Counted from the first letter of the stretch, positions 1-8,435 are shown. The stretch is 36,937 nt of DNA from JBFWWW01 sp050245975 (GCA_050245975.1 JBFWWW010000015.1:1-36937), one strand, 5' to 3'. Program-made: numbers and translations. The notes: a model not told the origin generated them from the sequence alone.

Positions 1-410
1 CCGCGGCCGGGGCTTGGACCGTTGCTCGACGGCTCCGTCGGCGTCAGGCTCTCCATGCCGCGCAGGAGCTGTTCCTCGGTGATGACATCGACCACCGTAT
101 CCGTCGACTGGTCGTCGCGGCCGAGCATGGGGCGGCGATCCTGCGGCAGCATCGGCGCCGCGCCGGGCTCGGGCTCGTCCACCTCGACGTTGCGCTGGAT
201 CGAATGGATCAGGCTCTCGCGCAGATCGTCGGGCTGCAGCATCTGATCCGCGATCTCGCGCAGAGAGATCACCGGGTTCTTGTCGTTGTCCGCATCGATG
301 GTGATGGCGGCGCCGTTGGAAATGGCGCGCGCACGATGGGCGGCCAGCAGAACCAGCTCGAACCGGTTCGATACCTTGTCGACGCAATCTTCGACGGTTA
401 CTCGCGCCAT
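1..410 (-). CDS. rpoZ: RNA polymerase omega subunit, C-terminus cut by window edge
   Basis: The omega subunit binds the beta-prime subunit of RNA polymerase and helps its assembly. Reading leftward from ATG at 410, the product begins MARVTVEDCVDKVSNRFEL and continues through VLLAAHRARAIS, the conserved N-terminal omega signature. An acidic, Pro-rich tail typical of alphaproteobacterial omega follows. At least 136 codons are present and no stop is reached before position 1, so the gene runs off the window. RpoZ sits near folK and a NYN-domain gene, as in many Hyphomicrobiales. Identification is confident; only the C-terminus is unknown. Confidence 0.93.
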   Translation of the reverse strand, partial: MARVTVEDCVDKVSNRFELVLLAAHRARAISNGAAITIDADNDKNPVISLREIADQMLQPDDLRESLIHSIQRNVEVDEPEPGAAPMLPQDRRPMLGRDDQSTDTVVDVITEEQLLRGMESLTPTEPSSNGPSPGR

Positions 411-499
411 GTCAGCATTCCTTTGCGCAGAATCGGTTGTGAGATCGGGATCGGCGGCGCGGTGTCGGCTTCCGGCCGGTCGCAAGGCGCGCCGAAGTT

Positions 500-517
500 A
501 AGCCCATGGGCGGGCTT
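500..517. terminator. short hairpin between rpoZ and folK
   Basis: AAGCCC at 500-505 pairs with GGGCTT at 512-517 around a 6-nt loop, followed on the plus strand by TTTG. Both flanking genes are read leftward, in which direction no U-tract follows, so it may be only a processing or pausing hairpin rather than a true terminator. Confidence 0.25.
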
Positions 518-539
518 TTGCCATGATCGCAAGGCAAAA

Positions 540-1106
540 TCAAGTCTCGGCCCAACGACTTGACGCCACCCGCCTTATTCCCCGCCGCGCCTGGGCCGGA
601 AGGCGGGCCAGCAACTGCGGCAACGCGCACCGGAGCCTCGCATGCCACCAGAACGGAGCAACGTCGCGCAAGGGAACGAGGACGAAGGCGCGGCGTGCCA
701 TCTCGGGATGCGGCAGCACGAGCCCGCCGCGCCGTCTTGGACCGCAGGCAGAACCGATCACGCGGCCGCCGAAGTCCAGGATATCGATATCCAATGGGCG
801 GGGGCCCCAGTGCCGCCCCACGCCGCGCCCCGCTGCTCTTTCCATGGCCTTGACGGTGCGCAGCAGGGCGGCCGGCGGCAGCGGGCTTTCGGCCAGGACG
901 ACCGCATTGAGGAATTCGGGCTGGCGCACGCCGCCCAGCGGCGCCGTGCGATAGAGCCCGGACACGGACCTGATCTCCAGACCCGACCTGCGCAATTCCG
1001 TTATGGCCCGCGACAAACTGTCTTGGGGAGAACCCCATGGGCCTGCCACATTCCCGCCAAGCGCGAGGAGCACGGCCTTCTCTCTGGCTCTGTACTGATA
1101 TGTCAC
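540..1106 (-). CDS. folK: 2-amino-4-hydroxy-6-hydroxymethyldihydropteridine pyrophosphokinase
   Basis: FolK transfers pyrophosphate from ATP to 6-hydroxymethyl-dihydropterin in folate synthesis. The sequence shows the N-terminal LALGGN strand-turn, the YRTAPLGG and PEFLNAVV segments, and the catalytic signature GRHWGPRPLDIDIL, then LPHPEMARRAFVLVPL. All are diagnostic for the HPPK fold. The start is uncertain: GTG at 1106 gives 188 residues beginning two codons before a tyrosine and about 12 residues before LALGGN. An in-frame TTG at 1229 would add 41 unconserved residues. No folP or folB is adjacent; many Hyphomicrobiales carry folK beside rpoZ. It is divergent from the NYN gene across about 170 bp of relatively AT-rich DNA. 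Confidence 0.88.
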   Translation of the reverse strand: MTYQYRAREKAVLLALGGNVAGPWGSPQDSLSRAITELRRSGLEIRSVSGLYRTAPLGGVRQPEFLNAVVLAESPLPPAALLRTVKAMERAAGRGVGRHWGPRPLDIDILDFGGRVIGSACGPRRRGGLVLPHPEMARRAFVLVPLRDVAPFWWHARLRCALPQLLARLPAQARRGIRRVASSRWAET

Positions 1107-1274
1107 ACTGGCCGATTGTAACGATACTTGGCTGTGGAACACTGCTTTACCGGATGTTAATGCCCAACATCGGATTAATTCTGATACACCAGCCGGGAAC
1201 CGATCCACGACCCGGGCGAGCCGCGCCAATCACAGCAGCTCGAGCGGTCTATACCGAGTTTCGAGGTTAACAGA

Positions 1275-1913
1275 ATGCATTTTTACCCCACCGAGCGGGT
1301 CGCGCTCTTCATCGACGGCGCCAACCTCTACGCAACCGCCAAGGCGCTTGGTTTCGACATCGACTACAAGCGGCTGCTGTCGCATTTCCGCGGCAAGGGC
1401 ATTCTCGTGCGCGCGCTCTATTATACCGCGCTGGCCGAGGATCAGGAGTATTCCTCCATCCGCCCGCTGGTCGACTGGCTCGACTACAACGGCTACACGA
1501 TGGTGACCAAGCCGACCAAGGAGTTCACCGACAGCTTCGGCCGGCGCAAGATCAAGGGCAACATGGACATCGAGCTGACGGTCGACGCCATGCGCCTCGC
1601 CGACAGCCTCGATCACATCGTCCTGTTCACGGGCGACGGCGATTTCCGGGCCCTGGTTGCGGCATTGCAGCTCAAGGGACGGCGCGTGAGCGTGGTCTCG
1701 ACGCTGCAGACACAGCCGCCGATGGTCGCCGACGAGTTGCGCCGTCAGGCCGATCAGTTTGTCGAACTCGCCGACCTCGAGAACCACATCTGCCGCGATC
1801 CCTCAACGCGCGTGGCGCGCGAGCCGACCCATCGTGCGCCCGCAGCCCGCGGACGCGCCGCGCCGGCACCGACGTCGCTCGACTATCCCGACGACGACGA
1901 CGAAACCCGTTGA
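1275..1913 (+). CDS. NYN domain (LabA/DUF88-like) protein, putative RNase
   Basis: 212 residues. The product has the PIN-like NYN fold: FIDGANLY near residues 12-18 supplies the first acidic residue (D14) and the conserved N17, GNMDIEL supplies a second acidic patch near residue 98, and TGDGDF at about 119-124 the third. These are the metal-binding positions of NYN nucleases, so an RNA-cleaving role is inferred from the family but not shown. The last 40 or so residues are a low-complexity tail rich in Arg, Pro and Ala that ends in an Asp run. It is divergent from folK and its stop lies 10 bp before the uracil-DNA glycosylase start, so the two are probably cotranscribed. Confidence 0.88.
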   Translation: MHFYPTERVALFIDGANLYATAKALGFDIDYKRLLSHFRGKGILVRALYYTALAEDQEYSSIRPLVDWLDYNGYTMVTKPTKEFTDSFGRRKIKGNMDIELTVDAMRLADSLDHIVLFTGDGDFRALVAALQLKGRRVSVVSTLQTQPPMVADELRRQADQFVELADLENHICRDPSTRVAREPTHRAPAARGRAAPAPTSLDYPDDDDETR

Positions 1914-1923
1914 GCTCGCCCGC

Positions 1924-2580
1924 GTGTCCGCCGCTGCAGGCATTGCGACACTGCCGGAAGCCCCTTGCGACTGCCCCCTCTGCCCCCGCCTCGTCGCCTA
2001 TCGCGAGCAGGCGCGCCGCGCGGAGCCGACCTGGCATAACAATCCGGTGGTTTCGTTCGGCAGATCCGATGCACGGCTGCTGATCGTCGGGCTTGCGCCC
2101 GGATTGCGCGGCGCCAACCGCACCGGTCGCCCGTTCACGGGCGACTACGCCGGCGTGCTGCTCTACGGAACTTTGCTCAAGTTCGGCTTCGCGGGTGGGC
2201 AATTCGATGCCCGCCCCGACGACGGCCTCGAGCTCGTGGACTGCATGATCACCAACGCCGTCCGCTGCGTGCCGCCGGAGAACAAGCCGACACCGGCCGA
2301 GATCGCCACCTGCCGGACGTTTCTCGCCGCGCGCATCGCCTCTCTGCCGAACCTCAAGGTCATCGTCGCCCTTGGCCGGATTGCCCATGACAGCACCCTG
2401 GCCGCCCTTGGCATCAAACGCAGCGCCTACACGTTCAAACACGGCGCGCTCCACCGCCTCGCCTCCGGACCAGCGCTGTGCGACAGCTTCCACTGCTCGC
2501 GCTACAACACCAACACGGGCCGTCTGACGACGCCGATGTTCGAGGATGTGTTCACGACCGTGCGCGGGCTTCTCAGCTGA
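1924..2580 (+). CDS. family 5 uracil-DNA glycosylase (UdgB type)
   Basis: Removes uracil and related deaminated bases from DNA. The N-terminus has the iron-sulfur cysteine pair CPLC (residues 17 and 20). The segment GLAPGLRGANRTGRPFTGD is the hallmark motif of family 5 enzymes, and NAVRCVPPENKPTP and the later CRTF supply the other cysteines. The C-terminal motif reads HCSRYNTNTGRLT, where relatives usually have HPSR, so Cys replaces Pro. GTG at 1924 is chosen because longer starts would overlap the NYN gene without conserved sequence. It gives 218 residues, with GAG of the preceding stop region as a weak ribosome-binding site. Confidence 0.88.
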   Translation: MSAAAGIATLPEAPCDCPLCPRLVAYREQARRAEPTWHNNPVVSFGRSDARLLIVGLAPGLRGANRTGRPFTGDYAGVLLYGTLLKFGFAGGQFDARPDDGLELVDCMITNAVRCVPPENKPTPAEIATCRTFLAARIASLPNLKVIVALGRIAHDSTLAALGIKRSAYTFKHGALHRLASGPALCDSFHCSRYNTNTGRLTTPMFEDVFTTVRGLLS

Positions 2581-2656
2581 AAATCCTTGCGCGCCCGGCC
2601 TCGCCGCGGTGTAGGCTCCCGGAGCGGCAGAGCAACGGTGCAAGGATCAGTGTGCC

Positions 2657-3061
2657 ATGCTGGAGATCGCACCCGAGAAGGTCGCGCACATCATCATCAA
2701 GGCGCGGGAATACGATTCCAAGGTTGCAGCCTGGGACGAAAGCCAGCAGTCGGCCGGCGCCGAGGACGACCCGGCCTCGATCCTCGAGGGGTTCCGCAAC
2801 GATCCGACGCGGCGCGAGCTGGCATCCTTCATCGGAGCGCTGAACGATGACGAGCGCGCCCATCTCGTCGCGCTGATGTGGATCGGGCGCGGCACGTTCG
2901 GCAGCGACGAGCTCGACGACGCGGTCGAGACGGCCCGCACCGAGCGCCGGAACGCCACGGCCAGCTACCTGCTCGGAATTCCCCTGCTTGCCGATTACCT
3001 GGAGGAAGGGCTGGAGAAGCTCGGCATCCCGGTCGAATCGACCGAGGGCGATATCCTCTAG
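2657..3061 (+). CDS. DUF3775 family protein
   Basis: 134 residues, acidic and predicted cytoplasmic, with no signal peptide or membrane span. It matches the pattern of DUF3775 proteins: LEISPEKV-like N-terminus (LEIAPEKVAHIIIKARE), FIGALNDDERAHLVALMWIGRG in the middle and YLLGIPLLADYLEEGLEKLG at the C-terminus. The family is widespread in alphaproteobacteria but has no known function. The gene is convergent with the peroxiredoxin gene, the two stops being only 10 bp apart, and lies about 75 bp after the uracil-DNA glycosylase. ATG at 2657 matches the conserved N-terminus of the family. Confidence 0.82.
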   Translation: MLEIAPEKVAHIIIKAREYDSKVAAWDESQQSAGAEDDPASILEGFRNDPTRRELASFIGALNDDERAHLVALMWIGRGTFGSDELDDAVETARTERRNATASYLLGIPLLADYLEEGLEKLGIPVESTEGDIL

Positions 3062-3071
3062 GCGTGCGCCC

Positions 3072-3662
3072 TCACGATTTGCGCGGGTGGGCCTGCAGCC
3101 AGGCGAGGACGTCGCCGGCGTTCCGGTCGGGCGGAAACACCGGGTAGAAGACCTTGGCGATGCGGCCGTCGTCGATGACCAGTGCGATGCGCTTCAGCAG
3201 CGTCTGCCCCGCCACCGTCATCGTCGGCAGGCGCAGGGCCGTGGTCAGGTCGAGCCGCTCGTCCGACAGCAGCGGGAACGGCAGGTGCAGGCGCTCGGCG
3301 GCTTCCTTCTGGTAGGCTGTATCCTGCGTCGACAGCCCGAACACGGCAGCGGCGCCGGCAGCGGCAAGATCGCGATGGAGATCGCGGAAGGCACAGGTCT
3401 GCGGTGTGCAGCCGCGGGCGCCGGGGATCATGTCCCAGTCGGCGACGGGCGACGGATTGCCGGGCTGCCCGGTGCGCGGATACGCGAACACGACGACGCG
3501 ACCGGCAAGCCCCGCGAGCGCGACCCGCGATCCGTCGGTGGCCGGAAGCGCGACATCGGGAATGCGCGCGCCTTCCAGGTGCCGCGCGCCGCCATCGTCC
3601 TCGGGAGCCGGGATCTGCGACCAGTCGACGTCCAGCAGGTTGGGAAACGCTGTTGATGCCAT
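3072..3662 (-). CDS. peroxiredoxin, Bcp/PrxQ-like
   Basis: 196 residues. The motif GCTPQTCAFRDL places the peroxidatic Cys at residue 85 and the resolving Cys at residue 90. The five-residue spacing is characteristic of atypical 2-Cys PrxQ/Bcp enzymes, which reduce hydrogen peroxide and alkyl peroxides using thioredoxin. The thioredoxin-fold strands VVVFAYPRTG and FGLSTQD and the C-terminal PVFPPDRNAGDVLAWL are visible. A longer N-terminal stretch of about 30 residues precedes the fold than in compact Bcp. No signal peptide is present, so it is cytoplasmic. ATG at 3662 lies 13 nt after the GNAT stop, so it is probably the last gene of the dapA-smpB-GNAT string. Confidence 0.85.
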   Translation of the reverse strand: MASTAFPNLLDVDWSQIPAPEDDGGARHLEGARIPDVALPATDGSRVALAGLAGRVVVFAYPRTGQPGNPSPVADWDMIPGARGCTPQTCAFRDLHRDLAAAGAAAVFGLSTQDTAYQKEAAERLHLPFPLLSDERLDLTTALRLPTMTVAGQTLLKRIALVIDDGRIAKVFYPVFPPDRNAGDVLAWLQAHPRKS

Positions 3663-3675
3663 GCCGCAGCCGCCT

Positions 3676-4428
3676 TCACGTATCGAGCAGGCGGTAATGG
3701 TAGCTGCCGACCTGAACGTAGTCGAGCGCGGCATAGAGCCGTTGCGCCGGCGTATTGGCCGCAACCGCCTGCAGCGCGGCGACGGTTGCGCCCTGATCCG
3801 CCCCCCAGGCCTCCAGCGCCCGCATCACCTTCGCGGCGGCGCCGGTGCGGCGCAGCTCCGCATGGGTGCCGACGCACTCCGCGATCACGACATCGCCGGC
3901 AACGACAGCCAGCGCCGTGGCTGCGGGTCGCCCGCCGGCCCGCAGGAGCAGGAATGCCCGCGGCGCGGGAACGCGCGCCAGGATCTCCGGCGCGATGGGC
4001 CGGCGGTCGGCGCTGATGTTCGACAGATAGACGGACATCCAGTCGTCGGACGGCGCGGCCGCGATCTCGACGTCGGCGGGCATGGGCGCGGGACCGATGT
4101 CGCGGGCGAGCGTCGTACACGGTTCGCGCAGGCGATAGCCCCGCGTCGCGAGCCGCGCATCGAGGTCGCCGGGTGCGTTCACATCGCAGATCTGGAACCG
4201 GACGGGCGAGCGCCGCGAGCGATAGCGCCACTCCACGTCGGCGATGGCCGCCTCGACGTCGCGGCCGCTGAAGGCGAGCGGGGAGACGGAATTGGCGCGC
4301 TGCGATCCCCCGCCCGTGTAACGCCAGAGCCAGCCGTCGACATCGGCGGTCTCCTGCGCCGGCCAGGCATTGACGCCTGCCCGCTCGATGCGCATCAGCC
4401 GGTCGCGCGGATAGGTCGTTGTCTCCAC
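3676..4428 (-). CDS. GNAT family N-acetyltransferase
   Basis: 250 residues. The C-terminal half has the GNAT acetyl-CoA fold: AVVAGDVVIAECVGTHAELRRTGAAAKVMRALEAWG contains the strand 4 / pyrophosphate-loop region (around RRTGAA), and AANTPAQRLYAALDYVQVGSYHYR is the usual final motif. The N-terminal half (WLWRYTGGG, FQICDVNAPGDLDARLATRGY) resembles two-lobed GNATs. The acceptor substrate cannot be told. GTG at 4428 is preferred over ATG at 4395 because AAGGAG (plus-strand 4436-4441) precedes it by 7 nt. The start lies just past the smpB stop, suggesting translational coupling. Confidence 0.83.
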   Translation of the reverse strand: METTTYPRDRLMRIERAGVNAWPAQETADVDGWLWRYTGGGSQRANSVSPLAFSGRDVEAAIADVEWRYRSRRSPVRFQICDVNAPGDLDARLATRGYRLREPCTTLARDIGPAPMPADVEIAAAPSDDWMSVYLSNISADRRPIAPEILARVPAPRAFLLLRAGGRPAATALAVVAGDVVIAECVGTHAELRRTGAAAKVMRALEAWGADQGATVAALQAVAANTPAQRLYAALDYVQVGSYHYRLLDT

Positions 4429-4432
4429 CTCG

Positions 4433-4909
4433 CTACTCCTTGCCACGCAAGAGGCGTGCGCGCTGCCGCTGCCAGTCGCGCTTGGCCGTCGCTTCGCGGC
4501 GGTCGTGCAGCTTCTTGCCTTCCGCCAGCGCCAGCCGCAGCTTCGCACGCCCGCGCTCGTTGAAATAGAGCGAGAGCGGCACCATCGTCATGCCCTGCCG
4601 CTCGACGGCGATGGCGAGCTTGGCGATCTCCGATTTGTGCAGCAGCAGCCGCCGCGGCCGGCGCGGCTCGTGCTGGAAGAACGAACCGGCGGCCTTGTAT
4701 TCGGGGATGTACGCGTTGATGAGGAAGATGCCGCCGTTCTCGGCCGACGCGTAGCTTTCGGCGATGTTGGCCTGGCCGGCACGCAGCGCCTTGACCTCGG
4801 TGCCGGTCAGCTCGATGCCGGCCTCGTAGGTGTCGCCGACAGCATACTCGTAGCGTGCCTTCCTGTTCTCGGCCACGGTGCGGTGGCCGGGGGACTTTTT
4901 CGTCGCCAT
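4433..4909 (-). CDS. smpB: SsrA-binding protein SmpB
   Basis: Binds tmRNA and brings it to stalled ribosomes for trans-translation. 158 residues, the usual length. Conserved segments are clear: ENRKARYEYAVGDTYEAGIELTGTEVK at the N-terminus, the strand LINAYIPEY, the HEPRRPRRLLLH segment, and the basic C-terminal tail KKLHDRREATAKRDWQRQ that enters the decoding centre. ATG at 4909. It lies 21 nt after the dapA stop, an arrangement common in alphaproteobacteria. The tmRNA gene ssrA is not in the window. Confidence 0.96.
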   Translation of the reverse strand: MATKKSPGHRTVAENRKARYEYAVGDTYEAGIELTGTEVKALRAGQANIAESYASAENGGIFLINAYIPEYKAAGSFFQHEPRRPRRLLLHKSEIAKLAIAVERQGMTMVPLSLYFNERGRAKLRLALAEGKKLHDRREATAKRDWQRQRARLLRGKE

Positions 4910-4930
4910 GACACGCGTTCCGCCGGCCGC

Positions 4931-5839
4931 CTACTCCGCCGCTTTGGCCTGCAGCAGGCCCGCATGGCTGAGCGCCTTGTCCACTGCCGCCTTGGTCGCG
5001 TCGGCGATCGGAGCCAACGGCAGGCGGCATTCGGGCGAGGCGATGACGCCGAGCCGCCAGGCCGCATACTTCACCGGCGCGGGATTGGTCTCCACGAACA
5101 GCGCATCATGCAGCGGCATGAGCTTGTCCTGGATCGCGAGCGCGCCGGCGAAGTCGCCCTTGAGGCAGGCGGTCTGGAAGTCCGCGCACAGGCGCGGCGC
5201 CGCGTTCGACGTCACGGAGATGCAGCCGTGGCCGCCATGCGCCATGAACCCGAGCGCCGTGCCGTCCTCGCCGGACAGCATGTTGAACTCCTTGCCGCAC
5301 GCCAGACGCTGCTGGGAGGCGCGCGCCACGTTGGCCGTCGCGTCCTTGACGCCGACGACGTTCTTCAGCTCGAAGATGCGCGCCATCGTCGGCACCGCGA
5401 TGTCGACGATCGTGCGCACCGGCACGTTGTAGACGATGATCGGGATGTCGACCGCGTCGCTGATCGCCTTGAAGTGGCGGTAGAGACCGTCCTGCGTCGG
5501 CTTGTTGTAGTAGCCGGTGGAATGCAGCACCGCATCCGCGCCGGCCTGCTTGGCGTGGCGCGTGAAGTCGATGGCCTCGGCGGTCGAATTGGACCCGGCG
5601 CCGGCGATGATGGGAACCCGCTTCTTGGCGACCTTGACGCACAGCTCGACGACCGCCTTGTGCTCGTCGTGGCTCAATGTCGGGCTTTCGCCCGTCGTGC
5701 CCACCGGGACGAGACCGTGCGTGCCTTCCGCGATCTGCCATTCGACCAGACGACGGAACGAGGCTTCATCCACCTTGCCGCCGCTGAAGGGCGTGATCAG
5801 CGCGGTAAACGAGCCCTTAAAGAATGCACCCTTCGACAT
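4931..5839 (-). CDS. dapA: 4-hydroxy-tetrahydrodipicolinate synthase
   Basis: Condenses pyruvate with aspartate semialdehyde in the lysine/diaminopimelate pathway. 302 residues. Visible motifs: FTALITPF at the N-terminus, GTTGESPTLSHDEH (substrate-binding Thr-Thr), IAGAGSNST, HSTGYYNKPTQDGLYRHF (catalytic Tyr), IIVYNVPVRT, and VVGVKDATAN with the Schiff-base lysine. ATG at 5839 follows GGGAG at a normal distance; an in-frame extension to 5935 has no conserved sequence. It heads a leftward string with smpB, GNAT and peroxiredoxin genes. A perfect 8-bp-arm palindrome lies about 70 bp upstream. Confidence 0.96.
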   Translation of the reverse strand: MSKGAFFKGSFTALITPFSGGKVDEASFRRLVEWQIAEGTHGLVPVGTTGESPTLSHDEHKAVVELCVKVAKKRVPIIAGAGSNSTAEAIDFTRHAKQAGADAVLHSTGYYNKPTQDGLYRHFKAISDAVDIPIIVYNVPVRTIVDIAVPTMARIFELKNVVGVKDATANVARASQQRLACGKEFNMLSGEDGTALGFMAHGGHGCISVTSNAAPRLCADFQTACLKGDFAGALAIQDKLMPLHDALFVETNPAPVKYAAWRLGVIASPECRLPLAPIADATKAAVDKALSHAGLLQAKAAE

Positions 5840-6139
5840 GGGTTGCTCCCTGGAGTCCGGCTCTGGTCCGGACCCGCGTGCCTTGTATGCCGCACCCCGC
5901 CTTGCTACGTTTGGCATGAGCCAAACGCGGGCCAATGCGACGGCGGCGTGCCGCGCGGCCTTTCGTCACTCTATGACGCACCCGCCGGGCCGGCAAGGTC
6001 GGGCCGGTCGCCGGCGGACGTGTTTTTGCGGCCATCGTTACGCCGCGGTGACATGGCAGGGGATGAACGCCTCACAGTCGAATCGAAGCTACCGGGCGGT
6101 GCCGTGCTGTCCGACGCAACCGGAGAGCCGTGCCCAGTG
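5840..6139. other. divergent intergenic region dapA / lytic transglycosylase
   Basis: About 300 bp without a convincing gene. It must hold the promoters of leftward dapA and rightward slt. The only marked structure is the palindrome at 5908-5927, listed separately. No clear -35/-10 pair was found by eye in this GC-rich stretch. Reading frames crossing it are extensions of neighbouring genes. Confidence 0.5.
5908..5927. promoter_or_regulatory. perfect palindrome upstream of dapA
   Basis: CGTTTGGC (5908-5915) and GCCAAACG (5920-5927) are perfect inverted arms separated by ATGA. The centre lies about 80 bp upstream of the dapA start. It could be an operator or an RNA hairpin in the dapA leader. 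The TTTGGC-N4-GCCAAA shape is that of a dimeric-regulator site, but no regulator can be named. Confidence 0.4.
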
Positions 6140-8350
6140 ATGCTTCGCCTGCCGCCCTGGATGATTCGCTGCGCTGCCGTCGCGGCCGCCGTCTGCGCGA
6201 CCGCCGCCGTAGCCCAGCAGGCAGGCAAGCAGGCAGGCCAGCCGCCGGGCAAGGGCGCGGCACAGGCGAGGAAGCCGCCTGCGCCGATCAAGTCCGCCTC
6301 CGCCCCGCAGGCCGAGAGGCCGGCCATCCCGGCCCCGCAGCGCTACGCCGAGGAGGCGGCCCACGTCGCCCGCTACGATGCGGCCATCGCCCCGGTCCGG
6401 ACGCTGGCGCTCGGCAGCGAGGACGCGCAACGCATCCACGACGCCTTCGCCGCGCTCGCCAAGAACGACAACGCCAAGGCGGCCGCGCTGCGCAATTCCA
6501 TCACCGACCCCGTCGGCCGCAAGCTCGTCACCTGGGCGCTGCTGCGCAACGGCGGCGGCAGCGCGAAGGAGATCAACGCCTTCCTCGCCGCCAATCCGGC
6601 CTGGCCCGACCGGACAGGGCTTGCGCGCCGCGCCGAGGAGACCTTGTTTGCCTCCGGCACCGCACGCGACATCAAGGCGGCCTTCAAGGACAGCGCGCCC
6701 GTCACCATGGTGGGCCGCGCGGCGCTGGCCTGGGCATACCTCTCCGATGGCGACAGCGCCCGCGCGAAGGCCCTTGCCGCGAAGGTCTGGCAGGAGGACG
6801 ACCTGCCGGCCTCCGTCGAGACCGTCTTCCTGTCGCGGCTCGGCAAGCTCCTGACGCCCGCCGATCACAAGCGCCGCCTCGACCGTCTGCTGCTCGACGA
6901 CAGCCGGTGGACGGGCGAGCGCAACGAGCGCGCGGCTGTCGTGCGCCGCATGCTGCCGCTGCTGCCCGAGACGGAGCGCAAGACGGCGGAAGCGCGCCTC
7001 GCCGTGTTCCTGCGCGTCAAGGGCAGCGAGGCGAAGCTGGCGGCCGTCGCCAGGGAGCACGGCAGCGACTGGGGCCTCGCCTTCCAGCGCGTGCAGGCGC
7101 TGCGCCGCGCGGGCAAGCATGACGAGAGCTGGAAGATCCTGCTGCAGGCTCCGGTCGATCCCGCCGTGGTCGCCGGCCTCGACGACTGGTGGGAGGAACG
7201 CCGGGCCGCCGCCTACGACGCGCTCAAGGCCGACAACGCACGCATGGCCTACAATCTCGTGCGCAACCCCGGACCGCTGTCGGTCAACCCGCTCAAGGAT
7301 GCGCAGTTCCTGGCCGGCTGGATCGCGTTGCGCCGCCTGAAGGAGCCCAAGACGGCGCTCGCGCACTTCAAGGCCTTCAGCGCCTCCGCCGACGGCCCGC
7401 TGTCGCACGCCAAGGCCGCCTACTGGCTCGCCCGCACCTACGAGACCCTGGGCGACGGCACGCAGGCCACCGCCGGCTATCGCGCGGCATCCAGGTATTT
7501 CGACACCTTCCACGGCCAGCTTGCGCGCCTGAAGCTCGATCCGCACAACGCCACCCTCGACATCCGCGCGCCCGCGATGCCGACCGAGGAGGAGCGCCGG
7601 AAATTCAACGACCTCGATGCCGTGCGCGCCGCCGTCGTCGCCAAGAAGTCGTCGCTCGACCCGTGGGTCTCGCGCGCGCTGCTCGGGCACCTGCGCTTCT
7701 ATCTCAGGAGCGAGGCGGAGGAGGCGATGCTGGCGCACCTTGCGGAGGCCCTCGGCGACACGCAGACGGCGGTGCGCATCGGCAAGACGGCCATCGCGCG
7801 CGGCCTCAACCTCGTCTACTACGCCTACCCGATCCACCCGCTGCCGTCCTACAAGCCGCTGCGGCCGCCGCCGGAGACGGCCTTCATCCTGGGCATCGCG
7901 CGCCAGGAGAGCGAGTTCAACACGCTGACGCTGTCGGGGGCGGGCGCGCGCGGGCTGCTGCAGGTGATGCCGGTGACGGCGAAGCACGTCTGCCACGACT
8001 ACAAGCTCAAGTGCGAGATCGAGCGGCTGATGAAGGACCCGTCCTATAACGCCATGATGGGCACGGCCTACATCGCCGACCGCATGGACGAGTTCAACGG
8101 CTCCTATGTGCTGACGCTCGCCGGCTACAACGCCGGGCCGGGACGCGCGCGCCAGTGGATGCGCGAGTTCGGCGACCCGCGCAACGGCGATGTCGATCCG
8201 ATCGACTGGATCTTCCGCATCCCGTTCGAGGAGACGCGCGAGTACGTGCAGAAGGTGCTGGCCAACATCCAGGTCTATCGCGCGCGCCTCGGCGACGAGA
8301 AGCACGCCTTGCGCCTGTCGGCCGATCTCAAGCGCGCGGTGACCCGCTAG
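6140..8350 (+). CDS. soluble lytic murein transglycosylase (Slt70-like)
   Basis: 736 residues. Cleaves the glycan strands of peptidoglycan to 1,6-anhydromuropeptides. The N-terminus (MLRLPPWMIRCAAVAAAVCATAAVA) is a signal peptide, followed by a Gln/Pro/Lys-rich linker and a long superhelical region of tetratricopeptide-like helices. The C-terminal SLT domain has ARQESEFNTLTLSGAGARGLLQVMPVTAK with the catalytic Glu near residue 590, then GTAYIADRMDEFNGSYVLTLAGYNAGPGRARQW. ATG at 6140 is taken; in-frame GTG 6137 and ATG 6161 are alternatives. The frame stays open far upstream (to 4505) across antisense dapA and smpB, which is a composition artefact. Confidence 0.93.
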   Translation: MLRLPPWMIRCAAVAAAVCATAAVAQQAGKQAGQPPGKGAAQARKPPAPIKSASAPQAERPAIPAPQRYAEEAAHVARYDAAIAPVRTLALGSEDAQRIHDAFAALAKNDNAKAAALRNSITDPVGRKLVTWALLRNGGGSAKEINAFLAANPAWPDRTGLARRAEETLFASGTARDIKAAFKDSAPVTMVGRAALAWAYLSDGDSARAKALAAKVWQEDDLPASVETVFLSRLGKLLTPADHKRRLDRLLLDDSRWTGERNERAAVVRRMLPLLPETERKTAEARLAVFLRVKGSEAKLAAVAREHGSDWGLAFQRVQALRRAGKHDESWKILLQAPVDPAVVAGLDDWWEERRAAAYDALKADNARMAYNLVRNPGPLSVNPLKDAQFLAGWIALRRLKEPKTALAHFKAFSASADGPLSHAKAAYWLARTYETLGDGTQATAGYRAASRYFDTFHGQLARLKLDPHNATLDIRAPAMPTEEERRKFNDLDAVRAAVVAKKSSLDPWVSRALLGHLRFYLRSEAEEAMLAHLAEALGDTQTAVRIGKTAIARGLNLVYYAYPIHPLPSYKPLRPPPETAFILGIARQESEFNTLTLSGAGARGLLQVMPVTAKHVCHDYKLKCEIERLMKDPSYNAMMGTAYIADRMDEFNGSYVLTLAGYNAGPGRARQWMREFGDPRNGDVDPIDWIFRIPFEETREYVQKVLANIQVYRARLGDEKHALRLSADLKRAVTR

Positions 8351-8435
8351 GACGCAACGATGCGGCGGGGGACAGCGCGCTTGCAGGCGCCAGGCACGCA
8401 TGCCACCGTGCGCCGGACCATTGGAGACCCGTATC

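Noticed and set aside
22..501. Rightward small frames at the left edge
   Set aside because: They are antisense to rpoZ, whose leftward translation matches the omega subunit.
1101..1125. TGTCACA...TGTAACG near the folK start as a third PaaX-like site
   Set aside because: Spacing is far shorter than 38 bp, the arms lack the AGATTT extension, and it sits at folK.
4505..6139. Open frame extending the lytic transglycosylase upstream to give 1281 residues
   Set aside because: It runs antisense through smpB and dapA and is Arg-rich without any motif; a signal peptide begins at 6140. High GC removes stop codons from antisense frames.
6089..8401. 770-residue leftward frame opposite the lytic transglycosylase
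   Set aside because: Composition is Arg/Ala/Val/Asp/His-like antisense sequence with no domain; the plus strand encodes a full Slt protein.
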